DNA of 64,000 nt, taken from NCBI RefSeq assembly GCF_000973105.1, contig NC_015844.1, positions 2,042,501-2,106,500 on the forward strand, read 5' to 3'. Below are positions 19,100-28,296 of this stretch, piece after piece. The stretch comes from Zobellia galactanivorans (GTDB lineage Bacteria; Bacteroidota; Bacteroidia; Flavobacteriales; Flavobacteriaceae). The position numbers and the translations under genes are program-made. Position 1 is the first letter of the stretch. Every line of letters starts with the position of its first letter. Below the pieces are notes generated by a model, which worked only from the letters and a program-made list of their open reading frames with translations, was not told the DNA's origin and ran no database searches.

Positions 19100-20401
19100 T
19101 TGGGAAAAATTAAAACAATAATTAAAGGTTTAATTTCTTCTGCCTTTTTTAAAAATACCCTTAAAATGAGTTTGGGAGTTGTTGTATCACAACTCCTGAA
19201 CCTCATTTATATTCCCATATTTGCTAGAATTTTTGCTCAAGAAGCGTATGCTCTGCAAGGCAATTTTTTGTCAATTCTGAACATTGTATTTGTCGTTGCG
19301 TCTATGGGGCTATCCTCCGCAATGGCCGTTCCGAAAAAGCAAAAAGAAGTCGATAAAATACTTAGGGTGGTTTTATTGTGCGCCTTGTGTATAAGTTTAG
19401 TTATTATGATATTCTTAGGGCTGTCATATTTGCTTCAACTAAACTTAGGGCTTCTTATTTTTAAAGTTGATGGCTATTTAATTTCTTTGCTATTTCCTAT
19501 AGCTCTTTTTTCTAGAACTGTGATGTTTGTTTATGAAACACGTATTTCTCTCTTGGGAAATTTCAAGCTATTATCTCTCACGAAAATATTTAGTTCCTTG
19601 GCCTATGGAATAACAACTTATATCGCATATAGTTTATTTAAAACACATGATTTAAGCTTGATTATAGGAAATACTATTTCTTTTGGCCTAATAGCATTAT
19701 TACTATTTAGGTTTTACAAAGTTGACTTCTTGCGGTTAAAATTGAGTGAGATAAAAAGTGTCTTTAATAGGTATCAAAAATTCATTTATTTTTCGATGCC
19801 TAATATGTTAATGAATGCTATATCTAGTGCTCTACCGATAATTTTGCTCTTGGAGTTTTACGGTGAGGAGATCGCGGGAGAATACAGCATGGCGATTAAA
19901 ATCGTAGCAATGCCCGTGTCTTTTATAATTGCTTCTTTAAGATCGGTATATATAAACAAGTTGGCAAAAACGTATCAAGATTCAAGAGATAGATTCTACC
20001 ATGTAACAAAGAAAATAATGGTATACTCCCATACGGCGTCGGCCTTTATTTTTTTCTTTTTATTTGTTCTCTCTCCATATTTGATTCCTATGTTTCTAGG
20101 AGATAATTGGAACTCAACTTATAAGTATGTTCAATTATTGTGTCCTTGGTACTTTTTGTTAATAGGTAATTCTCCTCTTTCTGTAATTTTTGATATTGTA
20201 GAGAAACAAAAGGAGAACTTTTTTAGAGAAATTTTTCTGCTATTGTTTAGAGTTTTGGCAATTGTTTTAAGTTATGTTTTCGGACTTGATGGTTTTTCTT
20301 GTATCGTCAACTTTGTAATAGTTAGTGTAATCTTTAATATCTTTCTATCTTGGATGATATTATTTTATTCAAAAAAAGTCACAACGATAAATGTCACTTA
20401 A
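19100..20401 (+). CDS. wzx: Wzx-type polysaccharide flippase
   Basis: A 433-residue polytopic inner-membrane protein of the MOP superfamily. It moves undecaprenyl-linked repeat units to the periplasmic face. About twelve hydrophobic segments are spread across the length, beginning MSLGVVVSQLLNLIYIPIF. The start is a TTG at 19100 with GGAG five bases upstream; the next in-frame ATG would remove the first basic segment. Base composition is AT-rich compared with the rml and wbp genes before it. It overlaps the amidotransferase-like gene by 11 bases. Confidence 0.85.
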   Translation: MGKIKTIIKGLISSAFFKNTLKMSLGVVVSQLLNLIYIPIFARIFAQEAYALQGNFLSILNIVFVVASMGLSSAMAVPKKQKEVDKILRVVLLCALCISLVIMIFLGLSYLLQLNLGLLIFKVDGYLISLLFPIALFSRTVMFVYETRISLLGNFKLLSLTKIFSSLAYGITTYIAYSLFKTHDLSLIIGNTISFGLIALLLFRFYKVDFLRLKLSEIKSVFNRYQKFIYFSMPNMLMNAISSALPIILLLEFYGEEIAGEYSMAIKIVAMPVSFIIASLRSVYINKLAKTYQDSRDRFYHVTKKIMVYSHTASAFIFFFLFVLSPYLIPMFLGDNWNSTYKYVQLLCPWYFLLIGNSPLSVIFDIVEKQKENFFREIFLLLFRVLAIVLSYVFGLDGFSCIVNFVIVSVIFNIFLSWMILFYSKKVTTINVT

Positions 20402-21962
20402 AATTGATTTAGTATACAATTTAACCTATGAATGGCAGACCTCCGCTCGCGGTAATGTACACGTCAAAGGGTATGTTTTTACTAAGGAGGGTAGGCTTCT
20501 CAGAGGAATCGATTTCTTGAATTATTGTTCTGAAGTAACAGACGAAAATTCTTTAAGGGAAAAGATTTTTTCTTGTACAGGTACTTATACTATTATCTTA
20601 CATGTAGGAGACGATCTTTTTATTGTGACTGATGCCGTCCGGACGTTTCCGGTATTTTATACTCAAGAAGAGAATACCTTTCATGTTTCCGATTCATGTG
20701 AAGTTTTGAAAAAGAAATATGGAAGTGGTATTGATACTCGGGCGGAAGGGGAATTTTTGGGTTTTGGGTATTGTATAAGAGAGAAAACTCTTCTAAAAAA
20801 TGTTTTTCAAGTGCAAGCGGGTGAGTTTTTGAAATATTCTGTATCCGATAAAAAACTTGAGAAAACATTTTACACAGACTACTTAACAAAAGAGGTTTTT
20901 TTAGCTCCCACTTTTTCCGAGCTTCAAAGTACCTTAGTAAATATTTTGGAAAAGCTTGTCGATAGGATGATGTTGTATATAGGCAAGAAACAAGTGGTTT
21001 TACCCTTAAGCGGAGGATACGATTCTAGGTTAATAGCATGTTTGTTAAAAAGCAGGGGGGTTGAAAATGTAATTTGTTTTACATACGGTGCACAATACAG
21101 CCCGGAAGTTTTAATTAGTAAGAAAGTAGCAAAGGAACTTGGCTACAAATGGCACTTTATCGAATACACACAAGAGGTTATCCCAAAGGATTATACAAGT
21201 TCCCTTGCATTTGAACGCTATCATTCTTATGCGGCCAATTACTCTTCAGTATTTTTGTTGCAAGACTTTTTTGCGATTAAGGAACTGAAAGAAAAGAATA
21301 TAATTTCAGAAGACAGTATAATCATCCCAGGGCATTCTGGGGATTTTCTGGCAGGAAGCCACTTGTCTAAATTTGATGAAAACAATAAGGATAGGAGTAA
21401 AACAATAGAGCGAATTTTTGCGAAACATTGTATACTTGACAGAAAAACAAAATTAACGCCGTCTCACTTAAATTACATAAAGAATGTAGATTGTAATTAT
21501 GAATATGCGGTCGACGATAATTGGGGATTAAAAGAACGACAAGCCAAATTTATTGTAAATTCTGTTAGAGTTTATGAATATTTCGGTTTTGAACACTATT
21601 TGCCTTTATGGGATAGAAGTCTCGAAGAATTTTTTAAGTCGGTACCTGTTAATTATAAGATAAATACTGTACTTTATAATCAAACTATTTTTGAAAAATA
21701 CTTCAACCTATTCAATGTTTCATTTTATAAAGTAGAGAAGAATAAAACTAGCTTGAAAACTAAAGCTAAGAATATTTTGAGACGTTTGGTACCAGCTGAA
21801 GCTGTAGGGGTTTTAAAAGAGGTGCGCCGAAAGGATATAAATAGAACGAACTTGGTAAAACGCCCATTATTATTGGAAATGAAGAAAGAAGACCGTTCTT
21901 CGGATAAAATCAATAGCGTTATTTCAGCATGGTATATCAATAAAATTAAAACTATTGATTAA
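20391..21962 (+). CDS. Asparagine synthase-like amidotransferase lacking the N-terminal cysteine
   Basis: A 523-residue protein with an N-terminal region resembling the Ntn glutaminase fold (GTYTIILHVGDDLFIVTDAVRTFPVFY) followed by an ATP-pyrophosphatase domain with the PP-loop LSGGYDSR at 206-213. The mature-end Cys2 nucleophile of AsnB is absent: the protein starts MSLKID, so it probably cannot hydrolyse glutamine in the usual way. Homologues in O-antigen clusters (WbpS type) amidate uronic acid carboxyls, which fits the aminouronate pathway upstream. The amide donor is unknown. It overlaps both neighbours (11 bases and 1 base). Confidence 0.82.
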   Translation: MSLKIDLVYNLTYEWQTSARGNVHVKGYVFTKEGRLLRGIDFLNYCSEVTDENSLREKIFSCTGTYTIILHVGDDLFIVTDAVRTFPVFYTQEENTFHVSDSCEVLKKKYGSGIDTRAEGEFLGFGYCIREKTLLKNVFQVQAGEFLKYSVSDKKLEKTFYTDYLTKEVFLAPTFSELQSTLVNILEKLVDRMMLYIGKKQVVLPLSGGYDSRLIACLLKSRGVENVICFTYGAQYSPEVLISKKVAKELGYKWHFIEYTQEVIPKDYTSSLAFERYHSYAANYSSVFLLQDFFAIKELKEKNIISEDSIIIPGHSGDFLAGSHLSKFDENNKDRSKTIERIFAKHCILDRKTKLTPSHLNYIKNVDCNYEYAVDDNWGLKERQAKFIVNSVRVYEYFGFEHYLPLWDRSLEEFFKSVPVNYKINTVLYNQTIFEKYFNLFNVSFYKVEKNKTSLKTKAKNILRRLVPAEAVGVLKEVRRKDINRTNLVKRPLLLEMKKEDRSSDKINSVISAWYINKIKTID

Positions 21963-22519
21963 TGAAGCGCAAGTTGATACAGGTTCTTATTGTAATCTTA
22001 AAACCTATTATATTTTTATTTTTTAAAAAGAAATTTTTGAAAGGGCGATATTTTGAAAATAATGTAACCGGTTGGAAGTGGGCGATACAAGCTATGTGGA
22101 GGCAAAAAATTCTAAGATTCAATAAATCGGTGCCTTGGCCAATGAACCATACTTCAACGCTTTCAAACTGGAGAAATATAGATTTCCATGTAGACGATTT
22201 GAATAATTTTCAATCACCAGGCTGCTATTTTCAAAATTTTTCGGCCAAAATTATTTTAGGAAAAGGCTGCTATATCGCTCCTAACGTTGGCCTGATAACA
22301 ACGAACCACGATTTAAACGATTTAGACAAGCATTTAGAAGGTAAGGATATTGTTTTAGGTAAAAAGTGTTGGATAGGTATGAATGCCGTTTTATTGCCAG
22401 GTGTCCACCTTGGAGATCATACCGTTGTAGGAGCGGGTTCTGTTGTTACAAAAAGCTTCCCTCAGGGACGTTTGGTCATAGCGGGGAACCCTGCGAAGAT
22501 TATTAAATCAATTGAGTGA
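21962..22519 (+). CDS. Left-handed beta-helix O-acetyltransferase
   Basis: A 185-residue CatB/WcaF-like acyltransferase. A basic hydrophobic N-terminus (LIQVLIVILKPIIFLFFKKKF) may dock it to the inner membrane. Hexapeptide repeats occupy about 85-175 (KIILGKGCYIAPNVGLITTNHDLND, VLGKKCWIGMNAVLLPGVHLGDHTVVGAGSVVTK). The histidine in TTNHD fits the catalytic residue. It is likely to acetylate a sugar of the repeat unit. The ATG overlaps the preceding TAA by one base. Confidence 0.82.
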   Translation: MKRKLIQVLIVILKPIIFLFFKKKFLKGRYFENNVTGWKWAIQAMWRQKILRFNKSVPWPMNHTSTLSNWRNIDFHVDDLNNFQSPGCYFQNFSAKIILGKGCYIAPNVGLITTNHDLNDLDKHLEGKDIVLGKKCWIGMNAVLLPGVHLGDHTVVGAGSVVTKSFPQGRLVIAGNPAKIIKSIE

Positions 22520-22602
22520 AAACCTAGCCCAAATTCCCTTAATGGGGTATTAAGGTAATTCAAGTCCTAATCCAAAAGTGCCTACTTCTAAAACCGTTCA
22601 AT

Positions 22603-23733
22603 ATGAAAATTGCTTATTTCGCTCAAATTAACCTTTATAAAAACAATGGGGTTATCAATAAAATTAGAAATCAAGTTGAAGCTTGGCAGTCAATGGGACA
22701 TGAAGTAAAGCTAATTATAATGACAGGGGATAGTGAAGTAGACCTAGATAGCACCTCGTTTTCTTCATTGGCTAAAAGCGGCATGGTAAAACTGTTCAAG
22801 GTTAAGAGTTTAGGCTTGCTTCCTACGGATGTTATTGGTGATTGGTTAGGCTTACCTTCATCTTTTAAAAAAGCACGCAAGGTCCTTGATGATTATCATC
22901 CTGATGTAGTTTATGCTAGATACAGTATGTTTCAACCTTTTTACCGTAGGATTGGCGAAAAATTTAAGCTCATAGTTGAAATTAACACAGATCTTGCATC
23001 GGAGTACTATCTGATACGAAAAGAAAACCTTAAAAGGTATCTTAGGTTTCTATATTTTAAGTGCACAGACTCTTTATTTTTAAAAAGTGTTTCAGGTGTA
23101 GTTGCTGTGACCACTGAAATCGCCCAAAAATATAAAGGCCTACCCGTGGCAGTGGTGCCGAACTCTCTAAAAGTATCTAATTATGAATTGAGTGAAGTTC
23201 CTGTCGGATCAAAAAAAACCAGTATTGTTTTTTTGGGCACCCCTGGCATGGCATGGCATGGCATTGATATATTAAGGGATCTAGCAAAAGAGCTCCCTCA
23301 TGTTGATTTTAATCTAATAGGTTATAAGGAAGGGGATGTGAAAGATGTTTCCCCAAATGTAATTTTACACGGCTTTTTAGACAAGGAAGAGTACCTTAAG
23401 ATTATATTGAAGTCAACGGCAGCAATAGGAACGTTGGCCCTTAACAGAAAAAAAATGGAAGAGGCTTGCCCTTTAAAGGTTAGGGAATATATGGCTTGTT
23501 GTCTACCGCTGATCCTCCCTTATAAGGATACGGCATTTGAAATTAGTGGCTACCCGGAATGGGTTTTGAATGTTGATTTTCAGAATTATTCGATAGCCGA
23601 GAATGCGTCGAAAATAGAAAAGTTCTTAATGCAGTGTGCCACATTTGATATTAAGCAAGAAGATGTTCTACAATATATAGATGTGTCTTTTCTCGAGAAA
23701 AGAAGACTTGATTTTTTCTTAAAAACAAAATAG
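22603..23733 (+). CDS. Glycosyltransferase, GT4-like (GT-B fold)
   Basis: A 376-residue cytoplasmic glycosyltransferase. The N-terminal domain begins KIAYFAQINLYKNNGVINKIRNQVEAW, typical of a GT4 acceptor domain. The C-terminal donor domain contains VFLGTPGMAWHGIDIL, NVILHGFLDKEEYLKIILKSTAAIGTLAL and a CPLKVREYMACCLPLI segment in the place of the family E-x7-E region. Sugar specificity cannot be read. It is separated from the acetyltransferase gene by 83 bases, the longest gap in this block. The composition is AT-rich. Confidence 0.82.
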   Translation: MKIAYFAQINLYKNNGVINKIRNQVEAWQSMGHEVKLIIMTGDSEVDLDSTSFSSLAKSGMVKLFKVKSLGLLPTDVIGDWLGLPSSFKKARKVLDDYHPDVVYARYSMFQPFYRRIGEKFKLIVEINTDLASEYYLIRKENLKRYLRFLYFKCTDSLFLKSVSGVVAVTTEIAQKYKGLPVAVVPNSLKVSNYELSEVPVGSKKTSIVFLGTPGMAWHGIDILRDLAKELPHVDFNLIGYKEGDVKDVSPNVILHGFLDKEEYLKIILKSTAAIGTLALNRKKMEEACPLKVREYMACCLPLILPYKDTAFEISGYPEWVLNVDFQNYSIAENASKIEKFLMQCATFDIKQEDVLQYIDVSFLEKRRLDFFLKTK

Positions 23734-23799
23734 TAAAATATTGATTTTTTGCGTCATTACGCTCTTCGTCAAAGTAATTAATTAGAATAGACCTTCTTT

Positions 23800-25038
23800 T
23801 TGAAAACGGAACTTAAAAAATACTATACACCAGGATTAAGGAAGGGATTCGTTCGTTTATTCGTATTTCTGTATGTGCTATCCATATTTTTATTGGAGCG
23901 AACCTTAGTGCCCAATAGAATAGCCCTTGGGGGAATGCTGCTTTTTTCAATATTTGATTATGTTTCACAAAAAAGAGATGTTTCTTTTAAGGCATCCTCT
24001 TTTCTTCTGCAGTTTTTATTTGTTTTGCCGTTACTTTTTTTTCTTGTTAACTATTGTAGCGGCCAAGTAGTAGTTCTTAATATTATTGTTCCCTTATTTT
24101 TCTTCATATTTGGTTCAAAGAGTTTCTCCGAAAATAGAACGATTCACTTTTTGTACGAATCGTTGAATGTTATTATCGCAATTGTATTTGTATTATGCTT
24201 AGGGGATGTTATTTTGGACTTAAGCCATAATGTTCCTAAATATTGGTGGAATTTGTTTGTCCACCGGTCCTTGGTATCTGTTTTGAACCTTCACCCAAGT
24301 TATGTTTCAATGCTCGTTTTGGTTGCCATTAATGGAAATTTAGAGCGATTGTATAGGAGCATATTGGAGAATAAAGTTAGTGGGCTGTCATTAGCGGTAT
24401 TTGCTTTGAACCTCACTTTTCTTGTGCTGTTATCATCTAAGATGGCATATTTAATTTTAGTTGTTTTATTCGTTCTATTTGTAGTTAGGCTAATTGTAGC
24501 GAATAAATTGAAATGGGTTGGAGGTATTTTATTTGTGTTTGTTGTTCTGATATCCGTGTTGTACCATACCTTACCGTCAATTAAAGATAGGATTACCGTA
24601 GATTATCGCACCTTTGCTTCTAAAAATTTTGTTTTAGACAATAACAGTCCCGCTTCTGAGCGAATTCATATTTGGCGTACCAGTATTACGCTTATTGAAG
24701 AGAACCCTTTTGGCCGTTTCTGTATGGACACCAAAGAACAAATATGGTCTCGACTTGATAAAACGAACAAGGAAGAATTAGTCGAAAAAAACGCACACAA
24801 TAATTTTCTCGAGTTCGGTCTGCGATACGGAGTATTGGGGATAATTGTCTTGTTTTTATTCGTTCTAGTTTGTTTTTATTTCTTTATTAAATACAAAGAT
24901 TTCCTTTTCTTGGGCGTACTTTTAATCTTTCTGTTATTTTCCCTGACCGAAAGCACCTTAGTTCGGGAAATGGGGGTAATATATATGGCATTTATTTTTC
25001 AACTGCATTTGTTGAATTTGAAAAAACCGGTTAGATGA
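23800..25038 (+). CDS. O-antigen ligase/polymerase-like membrane protein (Wzy_C type)
   Basis: A 412-residue polytopic protein with about ten to twelve hydrophobic segments. A large loop near 285-345 contains ASERIHIWRTSITLIEENPFG and NAHNNFLEFGLRYGVLG. The paired R-x-x-x-W and H-N-x-F-L-E features are typical of the Wzy_C/O-antigen ligase superfamily. It could be the repeat-unit polymerase or a ligase. The start is a TTG at 23800; no good ATG is available nearby. It overlaps the next membrane gene by 4 bases (ATGA). Confidence 0.75.
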   Translation: MKTELKKYYTPGLRKGFVRLFVFLYVLSIFLLERTLVPNRIALGGMLLFSIFDYVSQKRDVSFKASSFLLQFLFVLPLLFFLVNYCSGQVVVLNIIVPLFFFIFGSKSFSENRTIHFLYESLNVIIAIVFVLCLGDVILDLSHNVPKYWWNLFVHRSLVSVLNLHPSYVSMLVLVAINGNLERLYRSILENKVSGLSLAVFALNLTFLVLLSSKMAYLILVVLFVLFVVRLIVANKLKWVGGILFVFVVLISVLYHTLPSIKDRITVDYRTFASKNFVLDNNSPASERIHIWRTSITLIEENPFGRFCMDTKEQIWSRLDKTNKEELVEKNAHNNFLEFGLRYGVLGIIVLFLFVLVCFYFFIKYKDFLFLGVLLIFLLFSLTESTLVREMGVIYMAFIFQLHLLNLKKPVR

Positions 25039-26258
25039 TTGAATTAGATAAGGTTTTCGCTTTAGATGCTCTGGGATTGCTCTTGATGGGGGTATATTCC
25101 TGTTTCTTGTTTGCACTGTTTTTTGTTTTGCTAAAAAGAGAAAAACTTAATTCCCTTGTCGTTTGTATATTGGTTATGGCTTCTTTTTTGTGGCCCCTTT
25201 TTTTCTTCATTGTAAATGAGGTGGTAAATTTCAAATCAACCCCACCTGATAGCGTGGTATACGCAAGTATAATACAAGATTTTGGCACTTATTTCAATTT
25301 TTACTCGTTTGGTGTAAAAGGGTATTCTATCCTTAATTTCCTTCAGTATCAACTTTGTTTTAAAAGGCCCTTTGTTTTTGTTGTCTTTAACATTTTCTAT
25401 TATCAGGTTGCCGTTCTATTTGTTTATAAGGCATTTAAGACCTTTCTTGTTTACCACAACAAAATAGTGGATAAGCGAAAGTTTTATGCTATACTTGTCG
25501 TTTTGTCTTCGTTTTATCCAATCACAGTCATTATTAATGCCAGTATTTTACGGGAGTCTATGGCTCTTATGTTCTTGGCTATATTTAGTTATTTGTTGAT
25601 TAGATATATCGTAACCCAAAAAGGCACGATGCTAATGGCCCTTTTTGTTTTAACCCTTGTTTTTGTAACTAGGCCACTAACTGGGGTGTGTTCGGTAATC
25701 GCCCTTTTCTTGGGGTATTGTTATAAGAACAAACTCTATTCCTTAAAGAACTTTATTTGGTTGGCCGTAATAATTGTAATTGTGAATTTTAGTATAAAGA
25801 CAGTGGTTTCAAATTTATACCAGTTGGACTTTAATATGGCTTGGCTTATATCTTATCGTGACGCTTCCAATGCAAGGTTTGGAACGGAAGGCTATTCTAC
25901 GATGAACTGGTCAGGACCTTTTGACTACGTTAAGAATGTTATGTTTTTAGTTTTACAATATTTACTGTCTCCTCTACCTATTTTGGTTTCCCCAACGGTA
26001 ACCATGAATAAATTAATTCCATTAATTGATTCATTCTATATTATTTTTGTGCTAATTACACCGATTCTGCTGTTTTATAAAAAATATATGAAGGGTTGGT
26101 TATTGCTGTTTTTGATTTTCTTAGTTGTTCCGGCTTTATTTGAAACAAATATTTCCGGAGCTTATAGACATAGAATTAGTGCTGTTTTTTTTCTGATTCC
26201 TCTTGTCTCTTACATTATGGTCAATATCAAATTAAATAAGCTCTATGTCAGAGACTAA
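25035..26258 (+). CDS. Polytopic membrane protein, EpsG/Wzy-like polymerase candidate
   Basis: A 407-residue integral membrane protein with roughly ten hydrophobic helices. The segment ASILRESMALMFLAIFSYLLIRY near residue 178 resembles the conserved arginine-containing helix of EpsG-like and other Wzy proteins. TRPLTGVCSVIALFLGY and the late ISGAYRHRISAVFFLIPLVSY are further polar motifs within hydrophobic stretches. It is the more likely polymerase if the preceding gene is a ligase. It overlaps the upstream gene by 4 and the downstream gene by 14 bases. Confidence 0.65.
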   Translation: MIELDKVFALDALGLLLMGVYSCFLFALFFVLLKREKLNSLVVCILVMASFLWPLFFFIVNEVVNFKSTPPDSVVYASIIQDFGTYFNFYSFGVKGYSILNFLQYQLCFKRPFVFVVFNIFYYQVAVLFVYKAFKTFLVYHNKIVDKRKFYAILVVLSSFYPITVIINASILRESMALMFLAIFSYLLIRYIVTQKGTMLMALFVLTLVFVTRPLTGVCSVIALFLGYCYKNKLYSLKNFIWLAVIIVIVNFSIKTVVSNLYQLDFNMAWLISYRDASNARFGTEGYSTMNWSGPFDYVKNVMFLVLQYLLSPLPILVSPTVTMNKLIPLIDSFYIIFVLITPILLFYKKYMKGWLLLFLIFLVVPALFETNISGAYRHRISAVFFLIPLVSYIMVNIKLNKLYVRD

Positions 26259-27042
26259 AATTACAATCTTGGTATCAACGGTTGACGGTGGAATATTACG
26301 GAACGACACCCTTTTAAACATGCCTCTTTCAACTAGTTTGAATATGGTAATCGTAAATCAAATGATAAAGAACGATGTGCCGTTATCTATTCAGAGAGAT
26401 CACTGTAAAATCATAAACAGTAAGACAAAAGGATTGTCCGTCAGTAGGAATTTGGCATTGAACGAGGTTAGGTCCGGGTATGCAATCGTAGCTGACGATG
26501 ATGTGGTATATGTTGATGGATTTGAAGAAAGAATAAGACAGGCTTTTCAAAAGTTCAAAAAGCGAGCTATACTTACATTTAGGATCGAAACACCCGAGGG
26601 CGGATTTTTCAAGGATTATGCTAGTGAAGCTTTTGAGCATAATGCAAGGAGTCTTCTAAAGGTTTCGTCGATTGATATGGTGTTGAATGTTAGTGAGTTG
26701 AATTCTGACGTAAAATTTGATGAACAGTTCGGTCTGGGTGCCAAGTATAATACGGGTGAGAACAATATCTTTCTTTTCGACGCTCATAGAAAAGGACTGC
26801 TAATGGGGTATGTTCCCGAAACAATCGTAATTCACCCTTTTGAAAATTCCGGACGAGTGCTAAATGCAGGACACCTTTTTGCAAAGGGAGCGGTATTTAG
26901 AAGGATGTTTGGTTTAAAAGGATTAGCGATAATTATTGTTTTTTGTATTAAGAAAAGAAAAGAAATGAAGGATTCTGGGCTCAACTTTATGAATGGTATT
27001 TCTTCAGGAATTAAAGGCTTTTTTAAATATAGAAATAAATGA
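26245..27042 (+). CDS. Glycosyltransferase, GT2-like (GT-A fold)
   Basis: A 265-residue protein with an atypical GT-A start (KITILVSTVDGGILRN) rather than the usual PVYN opening. A nucleotide-sugar site is visible in TKGLSVSRNLALNEVRSGYAIVADDDVVYVDGF with the metal-binding DDD. The rest is consistent with a short GT2 enzyme. Donor and acceptor are unknown. It is coupled by overlaps of 14 and 4 bases to its neighbours. Confidence 0.72.
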   Translation: MSETKITILVSTVDGGILRNDTLLNMPLSTSLNMVIVNQMIKNDVPLSIQRDHCKIINSKTKGLSVSRNLALNEVRSGYAIVADDDVVYVDGFEERIRQAFQKFKKRAILTFRIETPEGGFFKDYASEAFEHNARSLLKVSSIDMVLNVSELNSDVKFDEQFGLGAKYNTGENNIFLFDAHRKGLLMGYVPETIVIHPFENSGRVLNAGHLFAKGAVFRRMFGLKGLAIIIVFCIKKRKEMKDSGLNFMNGISSGIKGFFKYRNK

Positions 27043-28283
27043 ATAAGTTCGAGAAGGTCGTTTACAATACGGTTAAGAAATTTCCATTTTTGAAATCATT
27101 TGTTCGTGATGTCTATCAGGGCATAATGGTTATGGTCTCTCCTCCTAAAAGCAAGAAAGTAACAGACAATAATGTTATTGAGCGAGAAGGCTTTTTTTTT
27201 GGATTTCATGATAAAATTCCATGGTCTTATGACAATTCTAAGCTTTTGGCACACCGAATCAAAAATGTAAATTCAATCAATAGTGAAGGGGAAATTGAAA
27301 TTGGGTATTTCCATGAAGATTTAGAAACGTTCGAGCCATTAGGGGTAACCTCATCTTGGAATTGGCAACAGGGAAGTATGTTGCAGTGGGTAAATAGTGA
27401 AGAGATTATTTTTAATGTTTGGGACGGAAAGGGCAATGGAGCTAGAATAATTGATTTGACGGGAAAGGTTATCAGAAACCTTAACTATCCGGTTAGCGTA
27501 GTTTCCAATTGTGGACAGTTTGCCCTTTCATTTTCATTCAATCGACTTGGTGTTGGAATGCCGGGATATGGGTATGAACATGTAGACAGGGGTGAAGACG
27601 TTTCTATTCAGGAACCTGAGGATAGTGGAATCTACCTTTATGATTACAAAGGGGACACCTTTAAGATGTTATTTTCTGTAAAGACTATTGCCAATTATAA
27701 GAGGGAAGAATCAATGGATGGAGCGTATCACTTTTTGACCCACACACAATTTTCACCAGATTCAAAAAGATTTTTATTTCTACATAGGTGGCAAGAAGGT
27801 TCTAGTAAAAGGGTTAATACCAGGCTACTGACAAGTGATTTGGAAGGGAAAGACCTTTATCTCCTCAATAGCAATGGGATGGTCTCTCACTTAACGTGGT
27901 TTGGGGGGAATAAGATTTTAGCCTATGCTTCAACAAAAAAATATGGTGATGCTTACACTATTTTTACGGATAAGTCGGAAGATGTTGCGATTCTAAATCC
28001 TGATGAATTTAACTCAGATGGTCACCCTCAGTTTTGTAATAATAACGGGTTGATAGTATCTGACACCTATCCTAACAGGTCCAGGATGCAACAATTATTT
28101 CTCTTGGATGTCGCTGAGCAAGAGAAAAAAGTGTTAGGCTCCTTTTTTTCGCCATTAAAATATAAGGAAACCTACAGGTGTGATTTGCATCCAAGATGGG
28201 ATAGATTGGGGAATATGATCTGTTTTGATTCTGTCCATACCGGTGTAAGGTCAATTTGTGTGATGAAGCTGAAGGGGGAATAA
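27039..28283 (+). CDS. Unknown beta-propeller protein in the polysaccharide cluster
   Basis: A 414-residue protein without a signal peptide, so probably cytoplasmic. From about residue 50 it shows repeating blade-like units: FFFGFHDKIPWSYDNSKLLA, THTQFSPDSKRFLFLHRW, GHPQFCNNNGLIVSDTYP, DLHPRWDRLGNMICFDS. Late blades with conserved HP pairs recall TolB-like and oligogalacturonate lyase (PL22) propellers, but I see no proof of lyase activity. It sits between two glycosyltransferase genes (4-base overlap upstream, 13 bases downstream). It may bind or modify the repeat unit. I do not assign a function. Confidence 0.6.
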   Translation: MNKFEKVVYNTVKKFPFLKSFVRDVYQGIMVMVSPPKSKKVTDNNVIEREGFFFGFHDKIPWSYDNSKLLAHRIKNVNSINSEGEIEIGYFHEDLETFEPLGVTSSWNWQQGSMLQWVNSEEIIFNVWDGKGNGARIIDLTGKVIRNLNYPVSVVSNCGQFALSFSFNRLGVGMPGYGYEHVDRGEDVSIQEPEDSGIYLYDYKGDTFKMLFSVKTIANYKREESMDGAYHFLTHTQFSPDSKRFLFLHRWQEGSSKRVNTRLLTSDLEGKDLYLLNSNGMVSHLTWFGGNKILAYASTKKYGDAYTIFTDKSEDVAILNPDEFNSDGHPQFCNNNGLIVSDTYPNRSRMQQLFLLDVAEQEKKVLGSFFSPLKYKETYRCDLHPRWDRLGNMICFDSVHTGVRSICVMKLKGE

Positions 28284-28296
28284 TTAATTTTTTTTA

